A stretch of 64,000 bases of DNA from Rhodocyclaceae bacterium (GCA_016791115.1 JAEUNL010000054.1:97269-161268), one strand, 5' to 3'. Shown: positions 26,158 to 35,506, counted from the stretch's first letter. A program made the numbers and translations. Notes: a model not told the origin generated them from the letters alone.

Positions 26158-27039
26158 ATGCAGATCGAAGGCTTCGAGCGCAGAACGGTCGATACCGAGG
26201 GTGCGGCGATCCATCTCGAGCACGGCGGCGAGGGGCCGCCCCTGCTCCTGCTGCATGGCTATCCGCAGACGCACCTGATCTGGCATCGGGTTGCGCCGCA
26301 TCTGGCGCAACATTTTCACGTGATCTGTCCGGACCTGCGCGGCTATGGCGACAGCGCCAAGCCACCGGGCGGCACGGACCATGCGGCGTACTCAAAGCGT
26401 GCCATGGCGCAAGACATGGCGGATGTGATCGATGCGTTCGGCTACACGAGCTGTCTTGTCGCCGGGCACGATCGCGGTGCACGTGTCGCACACCGCATGG
26501 CACTCGACAAGCCTGCCCTGGTCGAACGTTTGTGCGTGATGGACATCGCGCCCACGCTGTACATGTTCGCCCACACCGACCAGCAGTTCGCCACCGGCTA
26601 CTACCACTGGTTCTTCCTGATACAGCCCGACGGTCTGCCCGAGCATCTGATCGGCGCAGACCCGGGTTATTACCTGCGCGAGAAGCTGCGGCGCTGGGCC
26701 GCCCCGGGTGCGGTGTTCGACCCGGCGGCGGTCGAGGACTACGTGCGCTGTTTCTCGTCCCCCGCCGCGATCCATGCGAGTTGCGAGGACTACCGCGCTG
26801 CCGCGACCATCGACCTGCAGCACGACACTGCCGATCGCGGACGCCGGATCGGGTGCCCGCTGCTCGCGCTGTGGGGTGCGCGCGGCTTCGTCAATCGCAC
26901 CTATGACGTGCCCGGCGTGTGGCGCGACTATGCCGACAACGTGTCGGGCCGGGCGCTGGATTGCGGCCATTTCCTGCCTGAGGAGGCGCCCGACGCGGTA
27001 TGCGAGGCGCTCGAAGCCTTCTTCGGGTCAGGGGTTTAA
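26158..27039 (+). CDS. Fluoroacetate/haloacetate dehalogenase-like alpha/beta hydrolase
   Basis: A 293-residue alpha/beta hydrolase whose length matches fluoroacetate dehalogenases. The whole catalytic set can be aligned by motif: nucleophile Asp105 with carboxylate-binding Arg106 and Arg109 (GHDRGARVAHR), Asp129 (VMDIAPT), halide-pocket His150-Trp151 (YYHWFF) and Tyr212 (CEDYRAA), and catalytic His271 (DCGHFLPEE). In this family the aspartate displaces halide from a haloacetate to give glycolate. Epoxide hydrolases share the fold but lack the D-R-x2-R and HW pairs. A GCAGGAGG site precedes the ATG. It is monocistronic. Confidence 0.82.
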   Translation: MQIEGFERRTVDTEGAAIHLEHGGEGPPLLLLHGYPQTHLIWHRVAPHLAQHFHVICPDLRGYGDSAKPPGGTDHAAYSKRAMAQDMADVIDAFGYTSCLVAGHDRGARVAHRMALDKPALVERLCVMDIAPTLYMFAHTDQQFATGYYHWFFLIQPDGLPEHLIGADPGYYLREKLRRWAAPGAVFDPAAVEDYVRCFSSPAAIHASCEDYRAAATIDLQHDTADRGRRIGCPLLALWGARGFVNRTYDVPGVWRDYADNVSGRALDCGHFLPEEAPDAVCEALEAFFGSGV

Positions 27040-27144
27040 CGCACTGTAACGCCGCCGATGCGTGGCCGGTGGCAACGTATCGTTTGCAGTACGGCAGATG
27101 CTCGCCTGTTTCACCATCATCATTTCCACGACAAGGAGACCGAC

Positions 27145-27477
27145 ATGGCAGGCTGGTTCGAACTCAACAAGAACGACAAGGGGCAGTTCAGCTTCGTGCT
27201 CAAGGCAGGCAACGATCAGGTAATCCTGCGCAGCGAGCAGTACGAGACCAAGGGCGCCGCCCAGAACGGCATCGCCTCGGTGCAGACCAACAGCCCCCAG
27301 GATGCGCGCTACGAGAAGAAGACCGCTGCCGACGGCAGGCCCTACTTCAATCTCAAGGCCGCCAACCACCAGATCATCGGCACCAGCCAGATGTACGCCA
27401 GCGAAGGCGCGCGCGACGACGGCATGGCATCGGTCAAGGCCAACGGCGCGACGGCGACGATCAGGGACAACGCCTGA
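27145..27477 (+). CDS. YegP/DUF1508 family protein, two tandem domains
   Basis: A 110-residue protein made of two similar ~50-residue units. Each has the F-x-L-K-A-x-N-x-Q-x-I core and a G-x4-GI/GM-x-SV-x3 ending (GQFSFVLKAGNDQVIL...GIASVQTN and YFNLKAANHQIIG...GMASVKAN). This is the YegP/DUF1508 arrangement, a small cytoplasmic beta-alpha fold of uncertain function. An AAGGAGA site precedes the ATG. It is the last intact gene before the duplicated segment that borders the CRISPR-Cas island. Confidence 0.88.
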   Translation: MAGWFELNKNDKGQFSFVLKAGNDQVILRSEQYETKGAAQNGIASVQTNSPQDARYEKKTAADGRPYFNLKAANHQIIGTSQMYASEGARDDGMASVKANGATATIRDNA

Positions 27478-27540
27478 TCAGCATGGCGCTCGTCTCAGCG
27501 GATCGAGGCGGGCGCAATCCTTCGGCGTCAGGCACGCCGC

Positions 27541-27824
27541 AAGGCGCATCCAGCGGTGATTTCCGGCATGGCATGCCGCACAGGGGCGTGGACAGGCGGC
27601 CCTGGCGGTGGCATGCCCATGGCCATGCATCCATGCGGCCCCCAGGCATGGTTATTCCCGCGTGGGTTCATCACCCGATTCCGCGCCGGGCTTTTTCTTC
27701 AGCCGGTAGCTCAACTGCGGGCGTGTGATGCCGAGCAGGCGCGCGGCGCCGGCCAGATTGCCCTCGGCGCGCGCCACCGAGGCCTCGAGCAGCAGATCCT
27801 CGAGCGCGTCGAGCGACAGGCCGG
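27541..27824. repeat. Direct repeat, left copy (dmpR 3' end plus downstream DNA)
   Basis: These 284 bases match 42635-42916 in the same orientation at roughly 85-90 percent by eye. The copy covers about 110 bases of non-coding DNA and the last ~58 codons of a dmpR-like gene. The two copies bracket the whole type I-C CRISPR-Cas locus. Confidence 0.9.
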
Positions 27825-27918
27825 CTCGTGTCCTCGCATCGATGTCGATCGACGGCAGGATTCGACTATTACTTTCGTGGAATGCGTTTCCTCCCATGAA
27901 GTGATATACGTCGATCAA
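27652..27918 (-). pseudogene. Truncated C-terminus of a DmpR/XylR-type regulator
   Basis: The last ~58 residues are almost the same as the C-terminus of the intact DmpR encoded at 42744. They include the Fis-type helix-turn-helix ([20 protein letters not shown]). The upstream ~30 residues of the open frame (to 27918) have no likeness to DmpR, so homology starts near 27825. The ligand-binding and AAA+ domains are absent, so it cannot act as a sigma54 activator. It is the coding part of the repeat that flanks the CRISPR-Cas island. Confidence 0.85.
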
Positions 27919-27953
27919 CTGGACAACATCAAAATCATCGGATCGCTTCCCGG

Positions 27954-28970
27954 ATGGACCGCAGCGAGCGCTTCAACAAGATCCGGCTGGCGCTGGGGCA
28001 ATCCCGCGTCGTGAGCTTCGAAGCGCTGCGCACCTCGCTCGAAGTGTCGCGCGCCACGCTGAACCGTGACCTTGCTTATCTGCGGGACCGTCTGAACGCC
28101 CCGATCGTGTTCGATCGCGATGCAGGCGGCTATCGGGTCAGCCAGTCCGATCCGGCCGCCGGCGGGCAGATCGAATTGCCGGGCCTCTGGTTCAACGCAG
28201 CCGAGATCCACGCGCTGCTCACCATGCAGCATCTGCTCGCCAACCTCGACCCGGGCGGGCTGCTGGCGCAGCACATCGAACCGCTGGTCGCGCGCCTGAA
28301 TCAACTGCTTGGCAGCGGCGACGGCACAGCCGAAGAAATCCGCCGCCGCATCCTGATCGTCGGCCTCGGCAAGCGCGCGATCAGGCTCGAACACTTCGAG
28401 CGCGTCGGCTCCGCGCTGCTGCGGCGCAAGCGCCTGCTCATCGCCTATTACTCGCGCGGCCGCGGCGAACTCACCGAGCGCGAAATCTCGCCGCAGCGCC
28501 TCGTCCATTACCGCGAGAACTGGTATCTCGACGCCTGGTGCCACAAGCGGCGCGGCCTGCGCAACTTCGCCGTCGACTCGATCCGCCGCGCCCACATACT
28601 CGAAAAACCGGCGCGCGAAGTCACGCAGAGAACCATCGACGCCGCACTCGGCCCCGGCTACGGCATTTTCGCCGGCCGCCGCCTCAAGTGGGCGACGCTG
28701 CGCTTCACCCCCGAGCGCGCCCGCTGGGTCGCCGCCGAGCACTGGCACCCCAAACAGCGCGGCCGCTTCGAGGCCGACGGCCACTACCTGCTCGAGATTC
28801 CGTATGCGGATCATCGCGAGCTGCAGATGGACATCCTCAAGTACGGGGCGGAAGTCGAGGTGCTCGCGCCGCCGGAACTGCGCGAGCTGATCGCGACGCA
28901 AGTCGAAAAAGTGGGCCGGCTCTACTCACGGCCGGCGGCAGTATCACGCCATGAGACTGGAGGGGAATAG
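27954..28970 (+). CDS. WYL-domain HTH regulator of the CRISPR-Cas locus
   Basis: A 338-residue protein with an N-terminal winged helix (FEALRTSLEVSRATLNRDLAYLRDRLNAPI) and a central WYL domain at about residues 160-220 (LLIAYYSRGRGELTEREISP, then WYLDAWCHKRRGLRNFAVDSI). A WCX-like C-terminal domain follows. WYL proteins bind ligands or nucleic acids, and members next to CRISPR, BREX or other defence loci act as repressors. It is 39 bases upstream of cas3 on the same strand and probably heads the operon, so autoregulation together with cas expression is the natural inference. Confidence 0.9.
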   Translation: MDRSERFNKIRLALGQSRVVSFEALRTSLEVSRATLNRDLAYLRDRLNAPIVFDRDAGGYRVSQSDPAAGGQIELPGLWFNAAEIHALLTMQHLLANLDPGGLLAQHIEPLVARLNQLLGSGDGTAEEIRRRILIVGLGKRAIRLEHFERVGSALLRRKRLLIAYYSRGRGELTEREISPQRLVHYRENWYLDAWCHKRRGLRNFAVDSIRRAHILEKPAREVTQRTIDAALGPGYGIFAGRRLKWATLRFTPERARWVAAEHWHPKQRGRFEADGHYLLEIPYADHRELQMDILKYGAEVEVLAPPELRELIATQVEKVGRLYSRPAAVSRHETGGE

Positions 28971-29009
28971 GCTTGCTCACAACAACCCGGATCGGATTAC
29001 GCTTATTTC

Positions 29010-31334
29010 ATGGAACCCACCGACGATATCCCGCTCGCGCACATTGGGCCTAACGGCGAGCCGCATCTGCTCGTCGACCATTTGCTTGCGGTGGCGCGAG
29101 GTGCGGGGGAGAAGGCAGCGCTCTTCAATGCCGAAAATTGGGGGCGGCTTGCCGGTATATGGCATGACCTCGGCAAATACCGCATAGGATTCAGGAAGTA
29201 CATTCGGCAGGCCAACGACCCCGATGCGCATATCGAGGGCCGCGTGAGCGGAAGGGACAAAACGCATTCGGCTGCGGGCGCCATGTGGGCGCAACAACAC
29301 CTGCGCGAGATCGCGGGCAAGCAGGGCGACGTTATCGCGCGGGTACTTGCTTATGTCATCGCTGGACACCACGCAGGACTGGACAACTGGGATGGCGGCC
29401 TCAAGGCAAGGTTGGCTGGCGAGGACAGCGCCAAGGAGTTCGATGATGCGATAGCCGGCGAGCCGGCCTCCGAAGTTTTGCGCCCAGACGTGCCTTTGCC
29501 GGATATGTCGCGAATACCGGTCGACGAGAAGACCGGCGTGCCCGGTAGTTTCGCGCTGTGGGTTCGCATGTTGTTTTCGGCGCTGGTCGATGCCGACTTT
29601 CTCGATACCGAAGCATTCATGAATGCCAGGCAGGCCGCTTCGCGTGAAGGCTTCGCCTCGATCGAACAGTTGCTGGAAGTTTTCGACACCCACATGCGAC
29701 AGTTGTCCGTCGAGGCCGCGCCAACGTTGGTGAACCGTCTGCGCGCCGAAGTCCTGCACCAGTGTCGCGAAAAGGCCGAGTATGCGCCAGGGGTCTTCAC
29801 GCTCACTGTGCCCACTGGTGGCGGCAAGACCTTGTCGAGTCTTGCATTCGCCTTGCGCCACGCCGCACGGCACCGCAAGCGACGGATCATCTATGCGATT
29901 CCGTACACCAGCATCATCGAACAGACAGCCGACATCTTTCGCGGCATTCTCGGCGAGGCCAACGTCGTCGAGCATCACAGCAACGCCGAGTCCGATCCGG
30001 CGCAGGAGACTTCGCGCTCGCGCCTGGCATGCGAGAACTGGGATGCGCCGCTGATCGTCACCACGAATGTGCAACTCTTCGAGAGTCTGTTCGCTCGCCG
30101 TACCTCGCGTTGCCGCAAGCTGCACAACCTCGTCGGCAGCGTCGTCGTGCTGGATGAGGCGCAACTGCTTCCCGTCGAGTTTCTACAGCCGGTAATCGAT
30201 GTGCTGCGGCTACTGGTCAAGGATTACGGTGTCACCCTGCTGTTGTGTACCGCCACGCAGCCTGCGCTGACCTCGCAGCAGAGCTTCGATCCGCGTCGTG
30301 GTTTGCGCGGATTTGCGGCTGACCAAGTCACCGAAATCATCGACGACGTACCTGCGCTCTATGCGCTGCTCAAGCGTGTCGAGGTGTATCGCCCCGCGAG
30401 CCTGGAAGCCAAGCGCGACTGGCCAGATATCGCAGGCGAGATCGGTCTGCACGACGCGGTGCTCGCCATCGTCAATCGCCGGGCAGATGCGCGCGAGCTT
30501 TTCGGCTTACTTCGGGGGCGCAATCGCGAAGGTGTCTGGCATCTTTCTGCGCTCATGTGCCCGCAACATCGCAGCGACACGATCGCAGCCATCAAGAACG
30601 CGTTCGATGCGCGTCGAGAGGCACTCGCGCGCGGTGAGCTGTCCTATCCGGTGCGCGTCGTCAGCACCCAGTTGGTGGAAGCCGGCGTCGACATGGATTT
30701 CCCGGTGGTCTTCCGTGCCATGGCCGGCCTCGATTCGATTGCCCAGGCCGCGGGGCGGTGCAATCGGGAAGGGCGGCTGGAGCAGGGTCAGGTTCATGTA
30801 TTCGTGCCGCCGAGCCTGCCGCCGCCGGGTTTGCTGCGGCAGGCCGAGAGCACCTGTCGCACGATATGGCACGGTGTTGCCGGCGATCCGCTGGACCTGC
30901 AGTTGTTCCCGCGATATTTCAGTCGGCTCTATGCAGACGGCAATCTGGACCAGCACGGAATCTGCGACATGTTGCGAGTCGGGAGGGAGGCGGATGTCCG
31001 CTTTCGTGATGCCGCGGACAAGTTTCGCCTGATTGACAACGCGGACGCCGGCATTGTCATCGTGCGTTACCCGGTGGGCGACAGCGGAGATGTCGATCAG
31101 TGGATTGCAATGCTGGAGCGTGACGGACCGCAGCGCTGGCTGATGCGCAAACTTCAGAGATACGGTGTGACGATCTATCAGCACGATATTCGTCGCTTGC
31201 TGACCCAAGGCGATATTCGCGAGATCGGAACTTGTCCGGGACTCCATGTTCAGGTATCGGATGTGTTGTATGACTGTCTGCTGGGTCTGAATTTGAGCGG
31301 AGGGCCAGGCGATCCAGGAAATCTTGTCCTTTGA
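29010..31334 (+). CDS. cas3: Cas3 nuclease-helicase (type I-C)
   Basis: A 774-residue effector that degrades DNA bound by Cascade. The N-terminal HD nuclease shows GIWHDLGKYRIGF near residue 50, HSAAGAMW near 90 and AGHHAGLDNW near 118. The superfamily 2 helicase has Walker A TVPTGGGKTLSSLAFAL near residue 270, Walker B VVLDEAQLLP near 380, motif III LLLCTATQPAL and motif VI QAAGRCNREGR. Both halves look intact. The ATG at 29010 has only a weak ribosome site, and translation may couple to the WYL gene. It is followed by cas5 after 52 bases. Confidence 0.96.
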   Translation: MEPTDDIPLAHIGPNGEPHLLVDHLLAVARGAGEKAALFNAENWGRLAGIWHDLGKYRIGFRKYIRQANDPDAHIEGRVSGRDKTHSAAGAMWAQQHLREIAGKQGDVIARVLAYVIAGHHAGLDNWDGGLKARLAGEDSAKEFDDAIAGEPASEVLRPDVPLPDMSRIPVDEKTGVPGSFALWVRMLFSALVDADFLDTEAFMNARQAASREGFASIEQLLEVFDTHMRQLSVEAAPTLVNRLRAEVLHQCREKAEYAPGVFTLTVPTGGGKTLSSLAFALRHAARHRKRRIIYAIPYTSIIEQTADIFRGILGEANVVEHHSNAESDPAQETSRSRLACENWDAPLIVTTNVQLFESLFARRTSRCRKLHNLVGSVVVLDEAQLLPVEFLQPVIDVLRLLVKDYGVTLLLCTATQPALTSQQSFDPRRGLRGFAADQVTEIIDDVPALYALLKRVEVYRPASLEAKRDWPDIAGEIGLHDAVLAIVNRRADARELFGLLRGRNREGVWHLSALMCPQHRSDTIAAIKNAFDARREALARGELSYPVRVVSTQLVEAGVDMDFPVVFRAMAGLDSIAQAAGRCNREGRLEQGQVHVFVPPSLPPPGLLRQAESTCRTIWHGVAGDPLDLQLFPRYFSRLYADGNLDQHGICDMLRVGREADVRFRDAADKFRLIDNADAGIVIVRYPVGDSGDVDQWIAMLERDGPQRWLMRKLQRYGVTIYQHDIRRLLTQGDIREIGTCPGLHVQVSDVLYDCLLGLNLSGGPGDPGNLVL

Positions 31335-31386
31335 ATGCAGGGACTCGGCCCAATCATGTTGTTTTGATTAAGGAGGACGTGGCTGC

Positions 31387-32046
31387 ATGAAACGCTTCTG
31401 TCTAGAAGTCGCAGGCGATTTCGCCTGCTTTACGCGCCCGGAGATGAAGGTCGAGCGTGTTTCCTATGACTTGATTACCCCGTCGGCGGCACGCGCGGTA
31501 TTCGAGGCGATCTTGTGGAAGCCGGCGATTCGCTGGCATGTCCAACGTATCGAGGTGCTGCGACCGGTGCGATGGACGAGTGTGCGGCGTAACGAGGTTG
31601 CGTCGGTCGTCTCGACCCGCAATGCGATAGCCGCAATGAATGCTGGCAGCGGGCAACTTGGTTTGTACGTGGAAGACGACCGTCAGCAGCGCGCGGGGCT
31701 GTTCCTGCGCGATGTCGCCTATCGCTTGCATGCCGATCTCGAGTTTTTGCCCGAACGTGCGCCGAACGACACGCTCACGAAATACGCCGAAATGTTTGCG
31801 CGCCGTGCGGCCAAGGGGCAGTGCGTCAATCAGCCTTATCTCGGTTGTCGCGAATTCGCGGCGCGCTTTCGATTGGTGGAAGATCCCGATGCCGAACCAC
31901 CCGCCGAGCCGAGTCTCGACGGCGACCTCGGCTGGATGCTCTACGACCTGGACTTCGCCAATCCGGCGGACCCGCAGCCCCGGTTCTTCCGCGCAAAGCT
32001 CGATCGAGGCGTACTCGATCTCGAAGGTGCGGAGGTGCGCGGATGA
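31387..32046 (+). CDS. cas5c: Cas5 (Cas5c/Cas5d), crRNA-processing Cascade subunit
   Basis: A 219-residue RAMP protein of the type I-C group, which replaces Cas6: it cuts the repeat hairpin and stays bound to the crRNA 5' handle. Typical I-C sequence is present at the N-terminus (LEVAGDFACFTRPEMKVERVSYD) and in TPSAARAVFEAILWKPAIRW. No cas6 gene exists in the locus, as expected. A strong TAAGGAGG site precedes the ATG, and the stop overlaps the cas8 start (ATGA). Confidence 0.95.
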   Translation: MKRFCLEVAGDFACFTRPEMKVERVSYDLITPSAARAVFEAILWKPAIRWHVQRIEVLRPVRWTSVRRNEVASVVSTRNAIAAMNAGSGQLGLYVEDDRQQRAGLFLRDVAYRLHADLEFLPERAPNDTLTKYAEMFARRAAKGQCVNQPYLGCREFAARFRLVEDPDAEPPAEPSLDGDLGWMLYDLDFANPADPQPRFFRAKLDRGVLDLEGAEVRG

Positions 32047-33920
32047 TTCTGCAGGCGCTCAACGACTACTACCAGCGCAAGATGTCCGATCCGGACCCGG
32101 CGCGTCGGCTACCGGCATTCGGTTTCGAAGACAAGGAGATCCCCTTCGTCATCGAACTGGGCAGCGACGGCTCGCTCGCGGGCATCAAGGACACGCGCAG
32201 CGGTGATGGCAAGAAGAAGACGGCTGCTCGCTTTCTCGTACCGAAAGGCGTGAAGAGAGCATCTGGGGTGGCCGCGAATCTCTTGTGGGACACGGCTGAG
32301 TACGCGGTTGGTGTGGACACGAAGGGAAAGCCTGATCGCGTGGCGAAACAGCACACCGCGTTTCGCGCGCGTATTGACGCCCTGCCGGATGCGGTGCAAA
32401 CCGATGACGGTATTGTGGCCCTGCGTGCATTTCTCGACTCTCAGCCGCAGGACGCGCTTGCCGCCGATCCGATGTGGGATGAGATCTGCAGCACGAATCC
32501 CGTTATGACCTTCCGGCTTGAGCAGGACACCGATCTGATATGTCAGCGGCCGGCGATCGTTCAGGCGGCGTCGCTGGCGACAGGTGACGGCGAAGGCCAA
32601 AATGAATCGCTTTGTCTCGTGACGGGTGAACATCTCGCACTGGAACGGCTTCACAACGCCATCAAGGGAGTGTGGGGTGCCCAGACGGCGGGTGCGAACA
32701 TCGTCTCTATCAACAATAAGAACGAGAACGGAAGCAACGGCGGCCAAACACCGGCGTTCGCTTCGTTCAACAAACAACAGGGTTACAACTCGCCAATAAG
32801 CAAGCATGCTGCATTCGCTTACACCACGGCACTGAATCACCTCCTTGCCAAGGGTTCTGCGCAGCGCATCCAGGTCGGCGACGCCTCCACAGTCTTCTGG
32901 GCGCAGCGGCAGGATGAAGTCGAAGACGTCTTCGCGCAGTTGTTCGGCGAGACCGATGACCCTGATGCGCGCACCGGGCAGGTCAGGGCACTGCTGGAGG
33001 CAATTCATTCGGGCAAGTTCGACGGTGGGCGGGGCGAGAACAGGTTTTTCGTGCTCGGGCTCGCGCCGAATGCGGCGCGCATTGCTGTTCGGTTCTGGCA
33101 TGCCGCGCCGCTGAAGGAAATTGCAAGTCACGTTGCTGCATGGTTTCGGGATCTTGAAGTCGATCGGGGTCCGAACGACCCGGAATATCCGGCCTTGAGG
33201 CGATTGCTCGGATCCCTCTGCCTTGCGACGAAAGAGCGCCCGCTCGGCGATATCGATAGGTTGCCGCCCGTTATCGGCGGCGACGTGATGCGAAGCATCC
33301 TTTCGGACGGCGAGTTGCCTGCCACGCTCTTGAGTACTGCGCTTCAACGTTGCCGCGCGGAACAGGCGAGAAAGGACGATAGAACGGGCAAGCACGTTCG
33401 ACACGTGTCCTATTTGAGGGCGGCGGTCATCAAGGCTTTTATCAACCGCAGTTTCCGTAAGCACGCGCCGAACCGCAAGGAGATGACTGTGTCACTGGAT
33501 AGAACCAACACCGATAAGCCATACCTACTTGGCCGATTGTTTGCAACGTTCGAGAGAATGCAAGAAGCCGCGGCTGAGCGACAACTCAATAGGTCCATTC
33601 GTGATTCATTCTTCGGTGCGGCCATGGCGACGCCGCGTTCGGTGTTTCCTCGTCTCGTGCGGCTCAACCAGCAACATCTGCGCGATCTCAAGCGGGGCCG
33701 TCCCAAGTCTGCTGGATACTTTGATCGGCTACTTAGAGACATCAATGACAACCTTGATCCGAAGTCTGCATTTCCTGCGAGTCTGTCTCTCAAGGACCAG
33801 GGCGTCTTTGCAATTGGCTACTACCACCAGCGGCAGGATTTCTACCCGAAAGCGCCTACCGACAGCGATCTTTCGTTGATTGACGACTCCGCATCCACCA
33901 CAGAAGGAAACTTGAAATGA
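32043..33920 (+). CDS. cas8c: Cas8c (Csd1), large Cascade subunit
   Basis: A 625-residue type I-C large subunit that recognises the PAM and recruits Cas3. It starts [13 protein letters not shown], the usual Csd1 N-terminus, and has the family segments [20 protein letters not shown] and [20 protein letters not shown] near the middle and [19 protein letters not shown] after it. The ATG overlaps the cas5 stop and the stop overlaps the cas7 start by four bases, so the three subunits are translationally coupled. No frameshift is seen. Confidence 0.95.
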   Translation: MILQALNDYYQRKMSDPDPARRLPAFGFEDKEIPFVIELGSDGSLAGIKDTRSGDGKKKTAARFLVPKGVKRASGVAANLLWDTAEYAVGVDTKGKPDRVAKQHTAFRARIDALPDAVQTDDGIVALRAFLDSQPQDALAADPMWDEICSTNPVMTFRLEQDTDLICQRPAIVQAASLATGDGEGQNESLCLVTGEHLALERLHNAIKGVWGAQTAGANIVSINNKNENGSNGGQTPAFASFNKQQGYNSPISKHAAFAYTTALNHLLAKGSAQRIQVGDASTVFWAQRQDEVEDVFAQLFGETDDPDARTGQVRALLEAIHSGKFDGGRGENRFFVLGLAPNAARIAVRFWHAAPLKEIASHVAAWFRDLEVDRGPNDPEYPALRRLLGSLCLATKERPLGDIDRLPPVIGGDVMRSILSDGELPATLLSTALQRCRAEQARKDDRTGKHVRHVSYLRAAVIKAFINRSFRKHAPNRKEMTVSLDRTNTDKPYLLGRLFATFERMQEAAAERQLNRSIRDSFFGAAMATPRSVFPRLVRLNQQHLRDLKRGRPKSAGYFDRLLRDINDNLDPKSAFPASLSLKDQGVFAIGYYHQRQDFYPKAPTDSDLSLIDDSASTTEGNLK

Positions 33921-34804
33921 GCCTGTCCAACCGCTACGACTTCGTCCTTGTTTTCGATGTGCGCGACGGCAACCCGAACGGCGACCCGGATGCAGGCAAT
34001 CTGCCGCGTCTGGATTCCGAGTCCGGTCACGGGCTCGTCACCGATGTATCGCTCAAGCGCAAGGTGCGCAATTTCGTCGGCATGATGAAGGGAGAGGTGC
34101 CGCCTTTCGACATCTATATCAAGGAAAAGGCAGTCCTCAACCAAACGCACGAAAAGGCGTATGTGGCCATCGGCGCGGAAGATGCGCTGAAGGGCGAAGA
34201 CAAGAAGCGCAAGGGGGGCGGCGATACTGTCGATCAGGCCCGCAAGTGGATGTGCGCCAATTTCTACGACGTGCGGACGTTCGGCGCGGTCATGTCGACC
34301 GGCGTTAACTGCGGCCAGGTGCGCGGCCCCGTGCAACTGACCTTCGCGCGATCTGTCGAGCCGATCGTCGCGCTCGAACACTCGATCACCCGTATGGCGG
34401 TGGCGACCGAAGCCGAGGCCGAGAAGCAGCAAGGCGACAACCGCACCATGGGACGCAAGCACACCGTACCCTACGGCGTGTATGTTGCGCACGGCTTCAT
34501 CTCGGCCTTTCTGGCGAAGCAGACCGGCTTCGGAGAAGACGATCTCGAACTGCTTCTTCAGTCGCTTGAGCACATGTTCGAGCACGACCGCTCCGCCGCG
34601 CGCGGCGAGATGGCAACTCGCGGCCTCTACGTTTTCAAGCACGATTCCGAACTCGGCAACGCGCATGCCCACACCTTGTTCGACCGCATCCAGATCAAGA
34701 GGAAGGCAGACGTCGACGTGCCTCGCAGTTTTGCGGATTACACGGTGAGCGTGGACGAGGCGAACCTGCCGGCGGGGGTGTCCCTCGACAAACGGGTCGC
34801 TTAG
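33917..34804 (+). CDS. cas7c: Cas7c (Csd2), Cascade backbone subunit
   Basis: A 295-residue RAMP protein that polymerises along the crRNA. It starts with the family signature [20 protein letters not shown] and includes [16 protein letters not shown], the [14 protein letters not shown] segment and [18 protein letters not shown]. It is coupled to cas8 by a 4-base overlap. Its stop shares four bases with the stop of the convergent vapC gene, so the interference module ends exactly where the toxin-antitoxin pair begins. Confidence 0.96.
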   Translation: MSLSNRYDFVLVFDVRDGNPNGDPDAGNLPRLDSESGHGLVTDVSLKRKVRNFVGMMKGEVPPFDIYIKEKAVLNQTHEKAYVAIGAEDALKGEDKKRKGGGDTVDQARKWMCANFYDVRTFGAVMSTGVNCGQVRGPVQLTFARSVEPIVALEHSITRMAVATEAEAEKQQGDNRTMGRKHTVPYGVYVAHGFISAFLAKQTGFGEDDLELLLQSLEHMFEHDRSAARGEMATRGLYVFKHDSELGNAHAHTLFDRIQIKRKADVDVPRSFADYTVSVDEANLPAGVSLDKRVA

Positions 34805-35226
34805 TGGCCGAACGCTGCCAGCGGTTGAATCAAGCCGGCGAGATCGGAAGCGTCGGCTTGCTGGCAGCGCGCGATGAGGCGCTGATCGGCGGTGACCATC
34901 GGCGTCGAGTGGCGGCGTGCCAACGCGAGATAGAAGCAGTCATAGGCCGGGTGTCCGAGGCGCGTCGCCAGCGCTATGGCGTCGGCGATCAGCGCCGCGC
35001 AAGGCGTAACCTGCAGCGTCAGGTTGCCCAGCAGGCGGGCGCCGATCTCGGGCACGTCGTCGGCCACTTCGCCGCGCCGCCACTTCTTCCAGAGGATGTT
35101 GGCCACTTCGGCATAGAGCAGGTCGGGTGCGAGCAATTCATGATCGAGTATGCCGAACGCGACAGGCGAATCGTCTTCGGGCGCGAACCACTTGGCCGCC
35201 ACGCTGGCATCGACCACGCATCTCAT
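34801..35226 (-). CDS. vapC: VapC/FitB-type PIN-domain toxin (ribonuclease)
   Basis: A 141-residue PIN-domain protein with the acidic metal ligands Asp6 ([12 protein letters not shown]), Glu40 ([12 protein letters not shown]), Asp96 ([11 protein letters not shown]) and Asp114 (VTADQRL). VapC toxins cut tRNA or rRNA when released from their antitoxin. The start ATG overlaps the antitoxin stop (ATGA), so the pair is coupled. The pair lies antisense inside the cas gene cluster, tail-to-tail with cas7, and separates the interference genes from cas4-cas1-cas2. Confidence 0.92.
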   Translation of the reverse strand: MRCVVDASVAAKWFAPEDDSPVAFGILDHELLAPDLLYAEVANILWKKWRRGEVADDVPEIGARLLGNLTLQVTPCAALIADAIALATRLGHPAYDCFYLALARRHSTPMVTADQRLIARCQQADASDLAGLIQPLAAFGH

Positions 35227-35468
35227 CGCTCGTCGCGGCTTTCGCGCAGCAGTACTTCGGAAGGCGTTTGTGGCCGGCCGGCGCTGAGCGCGCGCACCTT
35301 GGCGGCCAGCGCTTTGAATTCGGCATTTGGATTGGCTTCGGGTCGGGCGAGCGCCTCGCGCACGATCTCGCGCAGCTCGGCTGACATGGAGCGGCCGTGC
35401 CGTGCCGCGCGCTCGCGCAGTCCCTGTTTCAGCGATTCGTCGAGATCGCGAAGAATGATGTTGGCCAT
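35223..35468 (-). CDS. vapB: FitA/VapB-type ribbon-helix-helix antitoxin
   Basis: An 81-residue protein whose N-terminus (MANIILRDLDESLKQGLRERAARHGRSM) is a ribbon-helix-helix DNA-binding fold like FitA/Arc. The C-terminal ~35 residues would wrap the PIN toxin. A GGGAG site lies six bases before the ATG. Such antitoxins repress their own promoter with the toxin. A perfect palindrome only 24 bases upstream, overlapping the divergent cas4 start, is the likely operator. Confidence 0.92.
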   Translation of the reverse strand: MANIILRDLDESLKQGLRERAARHGRSMSAELREIVREALARPEANPNAEFKALAAKVRALSAGRPQTPSEVLLRESRDER

Positions 35469-35491
35469 GATGGACTCCCGTTCGGTTGTGC

Positions 35492-35506
35492 GATATCAAT
35501 GATATC
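35492..35506. promoter_or_regulatory. Palindromic putative VapB operator overlapping the cas4 start codon
   Basis: GATATC-AAT-GATATC has two identical 6-bp palindromic arms separated by three bases, so it is symmetric as a whole. It lies 24 bases upstream of the vapB ATG, where RHH antitoxin operators usually sit, and it includes the cas4 ATG (35499-35501). VapBC binding here would repress vapBC and could also hinder cas4-cas1-cas2 expression. Confidence 0.55.

Noticed and set aside
27580..27592. AGGGGCGTGGA shared by the flanking direct repeat and the 3' part of the CRISPR repeat
   Set aside because: The 11-base match is present in both copies of the flank without any palindrome arm or spacing, so it is not a relic repeat. 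Noted only because it lies near the array.
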